Source of the DNA: Malurus cyaneus samueli
Lineage: Eukaryota > Chordata > Aves > Passeriformes > Maluridae
Reading direction: 5' to 3'
Length of the DNA: 64,000 nucleotides
NCBI GenBank assembly: GCA_009741485.1
Contig: VKON01002621.1
Location: 204,372 to 268,371 of the forward strand
The position numbers and the translations under genes were made by a program. This document shows, one piece after another, positions 21,788 to 33,322 of the stretch (within the stretch, counting starts at the first letter, position 1; the number at the start of each line of letters is the position of its first letter). The notes under the pieces are model-generated. The model was given only the letters and a program-made list of their open reading frames with translations. It had not been told where the DNA came from and did not search any database.

Positions 21788-23440
21788 AGACACCACAATG
21801 ACCCCAAACCAATCTGAACTGAGGCTGAATGACCCCAAACCAACCCTGAACTGAGGCTGAATGACCCCAAACCAACCTGACTGTGAAGGCTGAACATACC
21901 CAAAAACAACCCTGAACTCGAGGATGAAATACCCCAAACCAACCCTGAACTGAGGCGAATGACCCACAAACCAACCCCGGATACCTGAGGCTGAATGACC
22001 CAAACCCTAACAGCTGAATGCCCACCACTGGGTGAGGCTGAATGACCCCAAAAACAACCCTGAACTGAGGCTGAATGAACCCCAAACATGAACTGAGTAA
22101 TCCCCACAACCCTGAACTGAGCTGAAACCCAATAACCAACCCTGCATGGGAGGCTGAATGACCCATAAGACCAACACCACTGACTGAGAGCCTGAATGAC
22201 CCCCAAACCAACCGCATCACTGAGAGGCTGAATGAACCCCATAACCAACCTGACACTGAGCGATAATGACCCCAAACTCAACCCCACACTGAATGAGGCT
22301 GAATAGACCCCAAAACCAACCGCAACTGGGAGGCTGAATGAACCCACTAAACCAACCCTGAACTGAGGCTGAAGATGACCCATAACCAACCCTGAACTGA
22401 GGCGAATGACCCAAACAACAACCCTGCACTGGGTAGGCTGGAATGACCAAACACAAACCTGAATGAGTGCAATGACCCCAAACCAACCCTGAACGGTGAG
22501 GCTGAAAGACCCCAACCAACCCCACTGGGTGAAGCTTGAGACCCCATAACAACCCACTGAGGCGAATGACCCCATAACCACACCCTCACACTGGGCTGAA
22601 TGACCCAACCAACCCCTGCACTGAGTGACCTGAATGACCCCAATTACCAACCCTGCACTGAGTGAAGCTGAATGACCCCAAACCAACCCTGCACTGAGGC
22701 TGAATGACCCCATTACCAACCCTGCACTGAGGCTGAATGACCCCATTACCAACCCCACACACTGAGTGAAGCTGAATGACCCAACCAACCAACGGTGAGC
22801 TGAATACCCAAACAACCCACACTGAGTGAAGCTGAATGACCCATAAACATATCCCACATTGGTGAAGCTGAATTGCACCACAAACCACGCTACATGGAGT
22901 GAGGCTGAATGACCCCACAACCAACCCCCCACTGGATGAGGCTGAATGACCCCAAAAACAACCCCACACTGAGGCTGAATGACCCTAAACCAGCCCCGCA
23001 CCGGGTGAGGCTGAATAATCCTAAACCAACCCTGCACTGAGTGAGGCTGAATGCCCCAAAACAACTCCGCACTGAGCGATAGTCTAAACCAACCCACACT
23101 GAGTGAAGCTGAATGACCCATAACCAACCCTGCACTGAGTGAAGCTGAATGACCCCAAACCAACCCTGCACTGAGTGAGGCTGAAAGACCCCAAACCAAC
23201 CCTGAACTGAGGCTGAATGACCCCATAACCAACCCCACACAGAGTGAAGCTGAATGACCCCAAACCAACCCACACTGATGACTGAATGACCCCATAACCA
23301 ACCCCACACTGGGTGAAGCTGAATGACCCCATAACCAACCCCACACTGAGTGAAGCTGAATGACCCCATAACCAACCCCACACTGAGTGAAGCTGAATGA
23401 CCCCAAACCAACCCCACACTGAGTGAGGCTGAATTCCCCA
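21788..23440. repeat. 32/37-bp tandem array filling ACACA intron 21
   Basis: About 45 units of 'AATGACCCCAAACCAACCCTG' plus 'AACTGAGGCTG' (32 bp) or the longer form with 'CACACTGAGTGAAGCTG' (37 bp). The right third is regular; 21,880-22,900 is full of one-base indels, suggesting error-prone sequence. Open frames of up to 599 codons run through it and into real exons 21 and 22, but they are repeat products. Confidence 0.93.
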
Positions 23441-23504
23441 AACCCTTCCATCCCTGCTGGGACAGCTCCTGCTCTGCAGGACACACTGGCAGGCAGGGCC
23501 TCAC

Positions 23505-23605
23505 CTCTGCACGAGCTGCACGATGCTCTGCGTGTTCATGAAGAACACCTCGCGCTCCGATTTGCGGTTCAGGGTGGCCGCGTGGCTGTCCAGGATGTTG
23601 GCGAT
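23505..23605 (-). CDS. ACACA: ACACA coding exon 21
   Basis: Residues 941-973 plus two bases: [20 protein letters not shown] then [13 protein letters not shown]. Central domain. Acceptor CCTTTTCAG, donor GTGAGG. The 1.7-kb intron after it is almost wholly the 32/37-bp array. Confidence 0.97.
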
Positions 23606-24089
23606 CTGAAAAGGGAAGGGAAGGTGACATCCCAGCCCTGCAGGGACAGCTCAGAGCCCCAGCAGAGTCCAGAAAGTGCCACAAAGTGACACAAAAATCA
23701 ATGCCCTGCATGGTACAGCGGAGGAATCGGCTCGCAGCATCTCCTCACCCACCCTGGCTGCAATCATTCTGCTCTGAGGTTACACTGGCACTACAAATTG
23801 CACTGCACCACATGTGCCAGACAAAAAGCAAACAGATAAACACCCACAAAGCCACTGACAAGATTAAAGTGTTTCCAAAGTGTCTATTCAAAGGTACCCT
23901 GAGCAGGGAACCTGTCCCCTTCAGCACAGGCAGAGACAACCCTCTGAGCCATACAGGAAAATCTCTTTTTTTCACGAATACCCCATGTTCAAACACATCT
24001 TTTGGGTCTAATTAGCCCCCATGCAATTTAGAGGAACTTTCCCTCTCTCTGCCCCCACAAAACCCTATTTTTATCCCTCCACAGGTCAC

Positions 24090-24278
24090 CTGTTGGCTGG
24101 GAAACTGGCAGAGGACCGAGGTGATGTTGCTGGCATACTGAGCCATCTCCTTCTTGATGGACTTCTCCACATTGGGGGGGATCCTCCCAGAAACGCTGGT
24201 CATGATGTCCTGGAGTTCCAGCAGGGGCAAAGATGGGTCCCTCAGGGTCTTCATTAATCGCTCAACCCAGCCCTTCAC
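24090..24278 (-). CDS. ACACA: ACACA coding exon 20
   Basis: Residues 878-940: [63 protein letters not shown]. Helical central-domain segment. 63 codons, phase 0; acceptor CTCTGGCCAG, donor GTGACC. The 484-bp intron after it is unremarkable. Confidence 0.97.
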
Positions 24279-24466
24279 CTGGCCAGAGATGAGGCAGTGT
24301 AAAGGCAAGCACGGAGAAGAGAATAACCAACAGAAAAGGGCAAAAGGAGAGGGGAGATGTCCAACATCCCATTTCAGGGGTGCTCTGGGTGTGACAGACA
24401 AACTGCCCTGAGCTGCCCTGAGCTGTGAGAAGCTGGTGAATCCTGTTTCAGAGCCCCCATGGGTAC

Positions 24467-24613
24467 CTTGCTGCTGAAGAAGGGCTCTGGCAGGCAGTAG
24501 CCATTCATCACATTGACCAGGTTGTCCAGCACGTAGTGGAAGATGCGATGGAGTTTCTCGCCCCGCAGCGCCGTGCTCTGGATCTGGGGCAGGGTTCCTG
24601 TGTGCAGCTCAGC
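24467..24613 (-). CDS. ACACA: ACACA coding exon 19 (start of central domain)
   Basis: Residues 829-877: [49 protein letters not shown]. First part of the ACC central region, a scaffold holding the carrier near both active sites. 49 codons; acceptor CATTTCAG, donor GTACCC. 188-bp intron follows. Confidence 0.97.
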
Positions 24614-24962
24614 CTGAAATGAGGAACAGCCTCGCTGACCCTCCTGTGGGGCACCAGCTGTGGGCTGGAGCCTCAGGTTTTGGATTTGCAAGGATTCCCA
24701 GAGTGGGAAATGCGCTGGGTTGAGAGACACTGCCCCCACAACAGCACTGAGAGATCAAGAATGGCAGATAAACTCAGCCTGAATCAGAGAGAGAGAGAAT
24801 AATCTCAGTCCCAGTCCTCACCTGAGACAAACAAATGGCGAAGTGACAATTCCAGTACAATGCACAAATGGGAAATTGGCTCACCGGACCATCTTGTACC
24901 GCTCTGGACATCACTCCCCTAATAAAACCCCACCAACATCTGTGCTTCCTGCACCTCCTCAC

Positions 24963-25097
24963 CTGCTGAACCCTGCTGGGATCATCCAGCTGGAGCTTGG
25001 CAATCACACAGCCCGGATCCAGCACTGCCCCTGGGCGTTTGACATAGTGGATGCAGCCCGATTCTCCCGCTGTTATGGTCATCACCATTTTCATTAC
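24963..25097 (-). CDS. ACACA: ACACA coding exon 18 (biotinylation site)
   Basis: Residues 784-828: [45 protein letters not shown]. Lys786 in VMKMV is the lysine biotinylated by holocarboxylase synthetase (eukaryotic ACCs have V-M-K-M where most carriers have A-M-K-M). 45 codons, phase 0; acceptor TTGCTACAG, donor GTGAGG. The 349-bp intron after it is unremarkable. Confidence 0.98.
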
Positions 25098-25198
25098 CTG
25101 TAGCAAGGAAAGCAGGTCACACACTCAGCTCCACGTGCCCCAAAATGGTTCTGCTTTTGGGGGCCAGCAGCCAGTGTCCCACCACAGGCAGACATGCA

Positions 25199-25785
25199 TG
25201 AGCATCTCTGGAATTCAGGTATTCCCAAAAAGAGATGTTGGGAATGAAACCTGGTAGACACACATGAGCACCTCTGGCATTCAGGTATTCCCAAAAAGAG
25301 ATGTTGGGAATGAAACCTGGCAGACACACATGAGCACCTCTGGCTTTCAGGTATTTCCAAAAAGAGATGTTGGGAATGAAACCTGGCAGACACACATGAG
25401 CACCTCTGGCTTTCAGGTATTTCCAAAAAGAGATGTTGGGAATGAAACCTGGCAGACACACATGAGCATCTCTGGCATTCAGGTATTCCCAAAAAGAGAT
25501 GTTGGGAATGAAACCTGGCAGACACACATGAGCACTCTGGCATTCAGGTATTCCCAAAAAGAGATGTTGGGAATGAAACCTGGCAGACACACATGAGCAT
25601 CTCTGGCATTCAGGTATTCCCAAAAAGAGATGTTGGGAATGAAACCTGGCAGACACACATGAGCACCTCTGGCTTTCAGGTATTTCCAAAAAGAGATGTT
25701 GGGAATGAAACCTGGTAGACACACATGAGAACCTCTGGAATTCGGGTATTCCCAAAAAGAGATGTTGGGAATGAAACCTGGCATT
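25199..25785. repeat. 66-bp tandem array, 9 copies, ACACA intron 17
   Basis: Unit of 66 bp: AGCATCTCTGGAATTCAGGT, ATTCCCAAAAAGAGATGTTG, GGAATGAAACCTGGTAGACA, CACATG. Nine copies differ at a few linked sites (GGAATTC, GGCATTC or GGCTTTC; ATTCCC or ATTTCC; one copy lacks one base). 66 bp equals 22 codons, so both strands stay open. It ends about 100 bp upstream, in the transcript, of the exon 18 acceptor. Confidence 0.97.
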
Positions 25786-26787
25786 GAAGTGAATGGGAGA
25801 ACAAAAGAATTGGCCACAAAATAATGCAGCAGGAACTTCAGGAATGTCACTGCCCACACTGCTTGAACTGAACCAAGAGGGACTCAGGAAGGTCCCACAC
25901 TCAGCACAATGAACAAAGCAGACACAATTCACTGCTGCATTCCAAAGGCTCCTCTCAAAGGCTACAGCCACACCTTCACTTCAAGCAGAGGGAGTCAGGG
26001 TCACTCTCTAGAGCTCTCAGATAGCTCTTCCTAGAATGAAATTCTTCCCTAGGCCACCCATGGGAGCTCCTGCCCTTGGTTTTACCCTTGCTATGCTCTG
26101 CACTGGAAGCATGGGGACTGTGTGGGTGGTTCCTTCTCAGCCATGACCTGTTGCAGTGCAAAAGCACTTACACAAAATAGCTGCATCTCTGTCTTGATAT
26201 TTTTCTCCTACACACTGTCCCCAACTGATTTAATTGCCCCTCTGTCATCACACACCGTCCCCTCCCTCAAATCTGTTTTGAGCTACACTCCTACACAACC
26301 CCTTGTGCTTTCCTCACCATGATGCAGAAATTGCTCATCCTCCTCCTCCTTGCTAAGAGTTAAGAAACTTCCCAGGAGAAGGGAGGAGTGACACTTCTCA
26401 GCTTAGGGGATCAACCTGATAAATGATCAGTTAACCACAGAAGCCTTAGTTTGTTACTTCATCCTGGCTTCTAATTCTGAGGCTGAAGGAGAAGCCCTCC
26501 AGCACATGGATCTCACCTTTCCTTTGGGATCACAGGAAGGTGATGACCAGGGTCTCACTGCTGAGAAATTTTGCCTATCACTTGGTGTACAGCCATTAAC
26601 ACTCAAACTTCAGCTGTTAAGTAATTCCTTCCCCACCCCATCACTCTCATTGATGATTCCTGTATTCATTCAGGTCAAAATTTGGAAATGAAATACTGTG
26701 AATTATCTCCCATGTCACAAAGCATCCAACATCCCTCCCCCCCGAGCCTTCTCCTGGGCAGCCAAACCAGTTCTCTGAGACTTTTAC
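25786..26787. other. ACACA: ACACA intron 17, unique part
   Basis: About 1 kb of unique intron between the 66-bp array and exon 17. Nothing recognised. Confidence 0.6.
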
Positions 26788-26938
26788 CTCAATTTCTGCA
26801 AAGCACTGGCCTGCAAACACGTGTCCCCCATCCTCCACCACATACTGGATCAGCTTCCCAGCAGAAGGCGAGCGCAGGATGGAGGGATCATTCTCCTTCT
26901 CAAACACACAGGTCTTGTTCCCAATGGTGATGCGATAC
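26788..26938 (-). CDS. ACACA: ACACA coding exon 17 (start of biotin carrier domain)
   Basis: Arg733 (split) to residue 783: [50 protein letters not shown]. From SPSAGKL onwards this is the lipoyl/biotinyl-type barrel of the biotin carboxyl carrier domain. Acceptor CTTCCCTAG, donor GTAAAA. The following 1.7-kb intron contains the 66-bp tandem array. Confidence 0.97.
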
Positions 26939-27218
26939 CTAGGGAAGGACAGGGCAGATCACTGTGACAGAATTCCTCAAGGAAAGCATGGAAAGGGGAA
27001 AATCCATTCTCCCTTTCTCTACTTTACACCCTCCATGTGGGTGCACAGCCAGATCCTTCTTTTAACAGCAGCCAAGATTTACTCTGTCTTAAAACTCACT
27101 CCCAGTACATCCAGTAAACTCCTTCTAGGAGAGAACTCCATTCCCAGATGATTTTTGGGAAGCACAAAGGTGGAAATACACTTCATTTTGGCTGTGTAAA
27201 TGCTAAACACGAATCTAC

Positions 27219-27364
27219 CTGTCCACTTCTTCTTTCATGTAGGTGGTGTAGCTGCTGCCGTCGTAGGAGAGGAGCAGCCCTCCGTCACTCAGGCGGTGCA
27301 CATCGACCTCCACACAGGAGCTGTTCATGATGACCACGTAGGAATTGGGGGACTGTCTGGTCAC
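27219..27364 (-). CDS. ACACA: ACACA coding exon 16
   Basis: Residues 685-732 plus two bases: [48 protein letters not shown]. Linker domain just before the biotin carrier. Acceptor GATTTGCAG, donor GTAGAT; the split Arg completes in exon 17 after 280 bp of intron. Confidence 0.97.
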
Positions 27365-27529
27365 CTGCAAATCCACAGGAATGGGAATTATCCAGGGAAT
27401 TGCACACAGCACTGAGTGATTTCGGTGCCACAGAAACAGAGCTTTCCAAGGGTTGCAATAATGGGAATTAACGCAGAGGATTTAATTTAGTGTAAAGAAA
27501 CGTGGAGTCACAAAGGCAAGCAACCAAAC

Positions 27530-27705
27530 TGATCAGAGGGATGGAGCACCTGAGAAAAGGCTGAGAGAATTGGGATTGCTCAGCCTGGAGAAAGAAGCTC
27601 TGAGGTGACTTAATTATGGCCTGAAGGGAGTCCACAAGAAAGATGGGGAGAGACTTCTTACAGGAGCCAACCCAAACCAGTCTGGGATTCTGTGACAGCC
27701 AAGAG
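27530..27705 (+). mobile_element. CR1 LINE fragment
   Basis: Carries GGATGGAGCACCTGAGAAAA, GATTGCTCAGCCTGGAGAAA and GAAGCTCTGAGGTGACTTAA, the CR1 block normally upstream of the 3' tail. In ACACA intron 15. Confidence 0.75.
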
Positions 27706-28580
27706 ATGTCAGAACTAGCAGTGCCCATGAATGTTGATTTAATCCTCTCACACTTCTGCACTGATGGTAGAGGTTTAATAGTGCAGTCACAGACCATTTC
27801 TTCACCCAGATCTACAGGATGAAGACGAGTCACAGTCATGTACTAAAACTGAATAATGGAGGAGATCATTTAGAGGAGGGAAAAAAAGACATTGTCACAC
27901 AGGGAAAGCCACAAATGCTCTCCTTGGAGAAAGGGATCCTATCCCAGTGCCTGCCCCCCACAGCTCCTATTTGAAGCTGGGTAAATCCCTTGAAGAACAC
28001 TTGAGCTGCTGCACAAAGCCTCTGTTCCTCACCAAAGATAAACCCAGGGAGGTGCAAGGGTGCAGAGTTCTTCCAGCTGCACAAACCAGCCCATGCTCTC
28101 ATTAAAGACTTCACCACCACCAATTTGCCCGAATAAGCTGATGAAGATTGCACAGGCAACCTTAAGTCTAACATTTCCTAACTCTCCTGTGTTTGGGTTT
28201 GCAACATGAGGTTTTGCACACAGCAGAAAAACAACACTAAAGGGAAAAATTGCTGGAAATTCTGCCATGTTGGTGGGTCAAAACCCCAACAGAGTAGACC
28301 TACATATATGGAAAGATCAATTGGAAGTTTTGGTCCACCTGTAGCAGGCTTTGCCTGTAACAAAGTAATTTTCAGCCTCTCAGAGCATTTCTTGACTCCA
28401 AGAGGCTGAAATGTTTACAGAGACCTTGCAATGGAGAGCTGTGCTGGGGTGTTACCACAAGGAGCCTGTGCTGATTGCTTCACCCACTCAAGCAGAGAAA
28501 ATAAACCCTGCTCAGATGCAATTCCCTGCACAAATGTGCCCAAAGAAGAAACCAGAGGCAGGATGGGGTCCCCACAATAC

Positions 28581-28662
28581 CTTCAGCACGTATTTCCGTC
28601 CCTCGTAGATGAGCTCCACGTCCACAGTGTTGAGCAGAGTGTGAGCAGGCAGCACCTGGCCC
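28581..28662 (-). CDS. ACACA: ACACA coding exon 15
   Basis: Completes Arg657 and encodes to residue 684: [20 protein letters not shown] then GRKYVLK. Arg in EGRKYV is the bird form (human EGVKYV). Acceptor CCCTTCCCAG, donor GTATTG (weaker than most). The 1.2-kb intron after it carries a CR1 fragment at about 27.55 kb. Confidence 0.96.
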
Positions 28663-29172
28663 CTGGGAAGGGAAGCACAAAGCAAAGCTGATCTTTCACA
28701 AATCACCAAAGGGCTCCCAGGGTTCAGACAGGTTCAGAGATGCATGCAAGGGTTTGGGGAACACCCAGCAAAGAGACAGGAGCAGGTTTTTATATTCTCT
28801 TCTTAGTCCAGCTGATTTGTGTCTCTCCTAACTCAAACCAAGTCCCTCCAGCCACACAGGCTGGCTTTGCTCTCCTTCCCATTCCCTCCTGGCTGATTCA
28901 AGACTCCCTAGTGCTGCCCTAGCAGCATGCAGAGAAAGAATTCTGTGTTTCTAAGCCACTTCCTGGAGCTCCTGCTAGAAACCAAAGCAATCTGTGCAGA
29001 CAGCAGGGGATATTTGGAGGAGATGCAGATACCCAGCAGTTTTCTCAGTGGATAAAAAGCTCCATGGGGCCAGGGAACAGTCAGCAGATAACCAGCCCTG
29101 AGCATTCCTGGACTGGACTCGAACAAAACTTGTACATCAGGGTCATTACTGGAGAGCAGCTTGCACTTTTAC

Positions 29173-29276
29173 CTTTCCAGGGAGTGCAGGAAGTTGGAGA
29201 CGCTGTTTCGGAGGCTGACGTCAGCCACGTGCAGGGCTCCACACACCACCCCCAGCATGGTGTCAGGCCTCTCAGC
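29173..29276 (-). CDS. ACACA: ACACA coding exon 14 (start of linker/BT domain)
   Basis: Residues 623-656 plus two bases: [20 protein letters not shown] then [14 protein letters not shown]. Start of the eukaryote-specific linker that docks biotin carboxylase on the rest of the chain. Acceptor CTGTTTCAG, donor GTAAAA. The 510-bp intron after it shows no element. Confidence 0.96.
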
Positions 29277-29743
29277 CTGAAACAGGACACACACAGTCAC
29301 ACCTCCTCCAGCTCCTGCCCCATCTGCACATCCACATAGAAGAATCAGCAGTCTCAGCTCTACTTTTGGTTCGTGGCCAACCTCTCTTTAAAATTCAGTC
29401 GGTGTAGCAACCATGTGAACTCTACATAGAAGCCCTTATTTCTGTAACTCCTAAAAACTACATTTTCTTCAGCCTGGATCAAATCTTGAGGTTCTGACAA
29501 CATTTCCACTATCACCTGTCCCAGATTCCAAACATAACATGGGTCTTAACGCTTTTCTGACCAACTGTTAGACCAACAGCAGTGACCTGGCATTCCGATA
29601 TTTGTAAGAATTAATGCCAGTGAAAATGTTTAATTTTTAAGTGGACATTCACCACTCCTAAATCCTCATCCTTTTGCAGCAGCAGGCAGCCACCCTTTCC
29701 CTGCTCATCCCCATCTGTGTCCCTGCAAGGGGAGCAGCTGCAC

Positions 29744-29894
29744 CTGCACTTTCTCGGCGATGAGCCGGTCCAGCCAGCCCGTGTCGATGCGGTTCTGCTG
29801 GAAGCTCTCCGTCTCCAACAGCTTGATCAGGTATTCCACAGTGGTCCTGAAATCCCCTCGGATGGACAGCTCCTTCAGAGCCACCACCATGTTT
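29744..29894 (-). CDS. ACACA: ACACA coding exon 13
   Basis: Residues 572-622 (Ser572 split): [50 protein letters not shown]. End of the biotin carboxylase domain. Gln in FQQNRID is the bird form (human FQMNRID). Acceptor CTCCCTTGCAG, donor GTGCAG. The 467-bp intron after it is unremarkable. Confidence 0.97.
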
Positions 29895-30625
29895 CTGCAA
29901 GGGAGAAAAATCCCTGTTATCTATCCCATAGTAATGGGCAGCTCCAGACAGAAGAGCAGCTGAAGGTCAGAGCAGAGGAGCGCATGCACTGGAGCAGGAC
30001 CCTGTAGGAATGTTTGGAAATGATCAGAGAAAATCAGAGAAAACTGATTTCCTTCAGTCTGCTGCTGCTGGGAAGAGGAACAGCTCAGTGGGATCAGGAG
30101 TTCCCCCTGTTACCACCATCCAGGCCCCTACCATGTGTAGAGAGAGATGTGTCCATCCCATTCAGAGTGGGACTGGGAAAGGCTCTGGATTAAAAAGGTC
30201 AGACAGGCTTTAAAACCCCACAGCACAGAGGACACTCCATGGTTTACAATCCATCCTGAAGCACTGCTATGTCAGGTTAGCAATGCTTTTCCTGTTAGAA
30301 GCCTTCACCTGGATGCTTTAAAGGGGAATTTGCCACTGTGGTGGCTGTGTCATCCCCCAGCAGCAGCTGTACAAAGCATGGATGAAACAGAAAGGGAAAA
30401 AAATTAAGAAAATTGAGCCAAAAGTGTAGAAATATGGGTGCAACACAGGGGAATTGCAAAGCAAGACAGGATGAGATGCCTGGGCACAAAATGGAAAACA
30501 AGATGAAGAGAGGTAAATGTCTCTTAAAACTGCTAGAAGTAAAGAGCCTCCTTTTCCCATGGCATTTTAGATCAAAGAGGACAAACCCAAACAATTTCCA
30601 AGGCTCTCCCCCATTTCTGACTTAC

Positions 30626-30789
30626 GAGATGGCTTCTTCACGATTCTCTCCCCAGGAGAAGCAGTGACCAAACTGGGAATCAGCAAATTCATGGAGCCCC
30701 CCTGCAGCAGCCACACTGAAATAGCCCCAGACGTTCTTATTGCTGCGGAAATTCAGCTCCTGCACCGTGCCAGAGCTGGGCTTAAATCC
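30626..30789 (-). CDS. ACACA: ACACA coding exon 12
   Basis: Residues 518-571 plus two bases: [55 protein letters not shown]-terminal biotin carboxylase subdomain (biotin_carb_C family). Acceptor GTCTTTGCAG, donor GTAAGT after ATCTC; the split Ser completes in exon 13. The 731-bp intron after it shows no recognised element. Confidence 0.97.
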
Positions 30790-30997
30790 CTGCAAAGACA
30801 GACAGACAGATATTGCTCTACAACCTAAAGAAAAAGTGAATAATCCAGAATCAGGGCTCTGAAATCTCTGTGCTGTTACAAGTTCAGGCTGTGTCTAACC
30901 AGAACCTAAGCGAGGTAAGGGAAGAATATTTTAAATTTGCTGCCAAAATTGTCTGGAGAAGCAGGGAGTGAGGCTGGGAAGTAAAGTAAAGCCTCAC

Positions 30998-31159
30998 CTC
31001 GTCAGGATTCTCACTGGTGATCCGGGCAGCGATGACGTGGCCACGGGGACTGGGGACATGGGCTGAGTTCTCAAAATCAATGGTGGTGTCTCCCCAGGGA
31101 GAAACTCCATACATCACTCGGATATCCTTGATCCTGTGCAGGGGGATCCCCATGGCAAT
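30998..31159 (-). CDS. ACACA: ACACA coding exon 11
   Basis: Residues 464-517: [20 protein letters not shown], then [20 protein letters not shown], then [15 protein letters not shown]-subdomain of biotin carboxylase. Ser in VPSPRGH replaces the Cys usual in vertebrate ACC1, a conservative change. 54 codons, phase 0. The 208-bp intron after it is unremarkable. Confidence 0.96.
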
Positions 31160-31759
31160 CTAGGGGAAAAATTAACATTAAAGAAAAAAAAAACACCACT
31201 AAGTTTCTCGCCTCATGGAGTCAAACATTCACATTTCCCAGGACAACTGAGCTCAGTGTAATATCCACCTTAAGCCCTTCAGGCAGTATTTTCCATTGAC
31301 TGATTAAAAGGCTCCAGGGAAAGCTGACAGTGCCAGGTCAGCTGAGGATGGGCACGCATTAGGCCTGTTAAAAATACACTGAGGTGCCAGGGAGACAGGA
31401 GGGCCCTAACTGGGTACAGGAAAGTGGAATTCTGCAATTATAAACTGTGGAGAGAGTAACCTGCAGAACCAGCTGCTGGCTGCATCCTTATGGAGCAAAT
31501 TCCCACTTGTCCTGTTCATTACTTGGGTTTTTTTATAGATACAGTTCAAAAAGGAAGTAGAAAAGCAGGCATGAGCTGTGAGGGACTGTGGCATGCACTC
31601 ACTGCTGATGGAGATGGGGGCCAGGAGTTTGGGGGGACACACAAGGGACAGGCAGGTCACATCTTCTGCTCTCCACAGGACCTCTGAGGGATCCCCTCGT
31701 GGCTTTGGGGAATTTCAGACAACTGCTGAGAGATGACAAATGCAAGGGGCTGTGCTCAC

Positions 31760-31930
31760 CTGGAGCTGTGCTGCTGGCAGGTTGACATCAGCCACCATCT
31801 CAGTGCAGGGGTGCTCCACCTGCAGCCGTGGGTTCAGCTCCAGGAAGTAGAAGCTGCCATCCTGGCTGTACAGATATTCCACAGTGCCTGCACTCACGTA
31901 CCCCACCATCTTGGCCAGCTTCACTGCACA
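31760..31930 (-). CDS. ACACA: ACACA coding exon 10 (biotin carboxylase active site)
   Basis: Residues 407-463. Contains [18 protein letters not shown]: Glu437 and Asn439 are metal/ATP ligands, Arg441 is the active-site arginine (same number in human), and the E-H pair follows at 445-446. All are intact, so the domain should be catalytically competent. 57 codons, phase 0; acceptor CATGTCCCAG, donor GTGAGC. The 600-bp intron after it holds nothing recognised. Confidence 0.97.
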
Positions 31931-32427
31931 CTGGGACATGGAAAATGAGAGGGGTTTATTTCCAGTTCCCATGTGGTACCTGTGCTCTTTCTGCTCATCA
32001 CCACACCCACTTCAGATTTTTGCTGGCATCATGAAACATCCCAAAACTTGTAACAGGCAGAGAAGAGCCTGTGGCACAAGAGTTTTGATTCCCAACTTAT
32101 TCCATTTGCAATTTACAGAAGGCAGGGTTTGCAGCAAGACTTAGCATTAGGCAATTCCTGAAGTTTGCTTTTAATATAACACACATTTAAACACATTTCC
32201 CTCCCTTTTTTGGGGTGCACACATCTCTGAAGGGAGCTCTGGTAAGACTTAAATGTGGAAATGTGAGTGGCTGCCCACACTAAGCAGGCTGAGACACACA
32301 ACCCTATGCTGCTCCTTGAAAAGACTCAACAACACAAAACTCGTGGTGATGTAAAATAAAAACACAAAGTCCTGGCTGCTTCTGGAGCCTGCCCAGGAGA
32401 AGGGAAGAGCTGCAGAGCCCCTCTCAC

Positions 32428-32637
32428 CTGTTCCATGTGTTCAAACACTGCTGAGGTTGCAATAGAGGCTGGAGCTTCCTCGATAATCTTCTGGTGCCGG
32501 CGCTGCACGGAGCAGTCGCGGCCAAAGAGGGAGATGGCATTGCCATACTGGTCTGCCAGGATCTGCACCTCCAGGTGCCTGGACTGCTTGGCCAGCCTCA
32601 TCACAAAGATGGGAGAGCCTGGGACTTCAGTTTGAAC
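32428..32637 (-). CDS. ACACA: ACACA coding exon 9 (ATP-grasp core)
   Basis: Residues 337-406. [20 protein letters not shown], then [20 protein letters not shown], then [18 protein letters not shown]. The EVQ...[17 protein letters not shown] block carries ATP- and metal-binding residues of biotin carboxylase. Thr339 replaces the Ala of human and chicken. 70 codons, phase 0; acceptor CTGCTGTAG, donor GTGAGA. The 497-bp intron after it is unremarkable. Confidence 0.97.
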
Positions 32638-32762
32638 CTACAGCAGGGACAGGGTGAACAGGCAGAGCACCTTTTGTAAGATGGATTTTCAATACAGAGG
32701 TCTCACAATCGCCCAGCCCGAACATTTAGAACCCAGCAGCACAAATCAGTGGAAAGAGTCAC

Positions 32763-32873
32763 CTGTCTGAACAGATTGGGGAAGTCATCTGCATTGTTAA
32801 CTTTCCTGATTCCTTTTCCTCCTCCTCCTTCAGAAGCCTTGATCATGACAGGGTAGCCAACCTCCTCAGCAGC
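32763..32873 (-). CDS. ACACA: ACACA coding exon 8 (ATP-grasp glycine loop)
   Basis: Residues 300-336: [20 protein letters not shown] then [17 protein letters not shown]. The glycine-rich loop at residues 315-320 (GGGGKG) closes over ATP in the biotin carboxylase ATP-grasp fold. Exactly 37 codons, phase 0 at both ends. Only 125 bp of intron separates it from exon 9. Confidence 0.97.
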
Positions 32874-33322
32874 CTGGCAAGATGGGCAGAACAGCAGGGC
32901 GAGTAAAGGCGAGTACAAAAAGGCAGCAGAATCAAGTGAAAAGATCGTTATTTCCCAGTTGATTCACACCCAAGCTTCCATGTCTGACTCTTTTTAGCAA
33001 CCAATGGGATAGAAACCAAATATCCCATTGGACAGGATGCTGTATTTGGAAAAATCAGCAGGGATTTTGTGATTACAGAAGGTTCTGACCTCTGGAAGTG
33101 ACCACAAAAACTAAATGAGAGCTTTTGATGCAACACAACCTCAGTCCCGTATTTTGCCTCTCTTCGCTAATCCTCACCCAATTCTGCAGGCTGAGGCCAA
33201 AGATTTATGAAAGATCACTTCCCAGTTTCCAAGACCCAGCTCTGGGGCTGCAGCCTGGCTCCAGTTTGTGCTGCCATGAGGAGTGAGTTGAACCCCAGCT
33301 CTCTGAGCCCTCAGACACCCAC

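Noticed and set aside
21685..23484. 599-codon open frame on the minus strand
   Set aside because: It is the 32/37-bp array read through, joined at each end to genuine ACACA exon 22 and intron sequence; repetitive Gly/Ser/Phe/Trp peptide, no start context or family match.
25199..25785. CRISPR-like array
   Set aside because: Repeats are directly head-to-tail with no unique spacers, in an intron of an animal gene.
25117..25971. 284-codon minus-strand frame made of 22-residue repeats
   Set aside because: It looks like a repeat protein, but the DNA unit is a 66-bp tandem repeat within intron 17, both strands are open, and it lies between well-defined constitutive exons.
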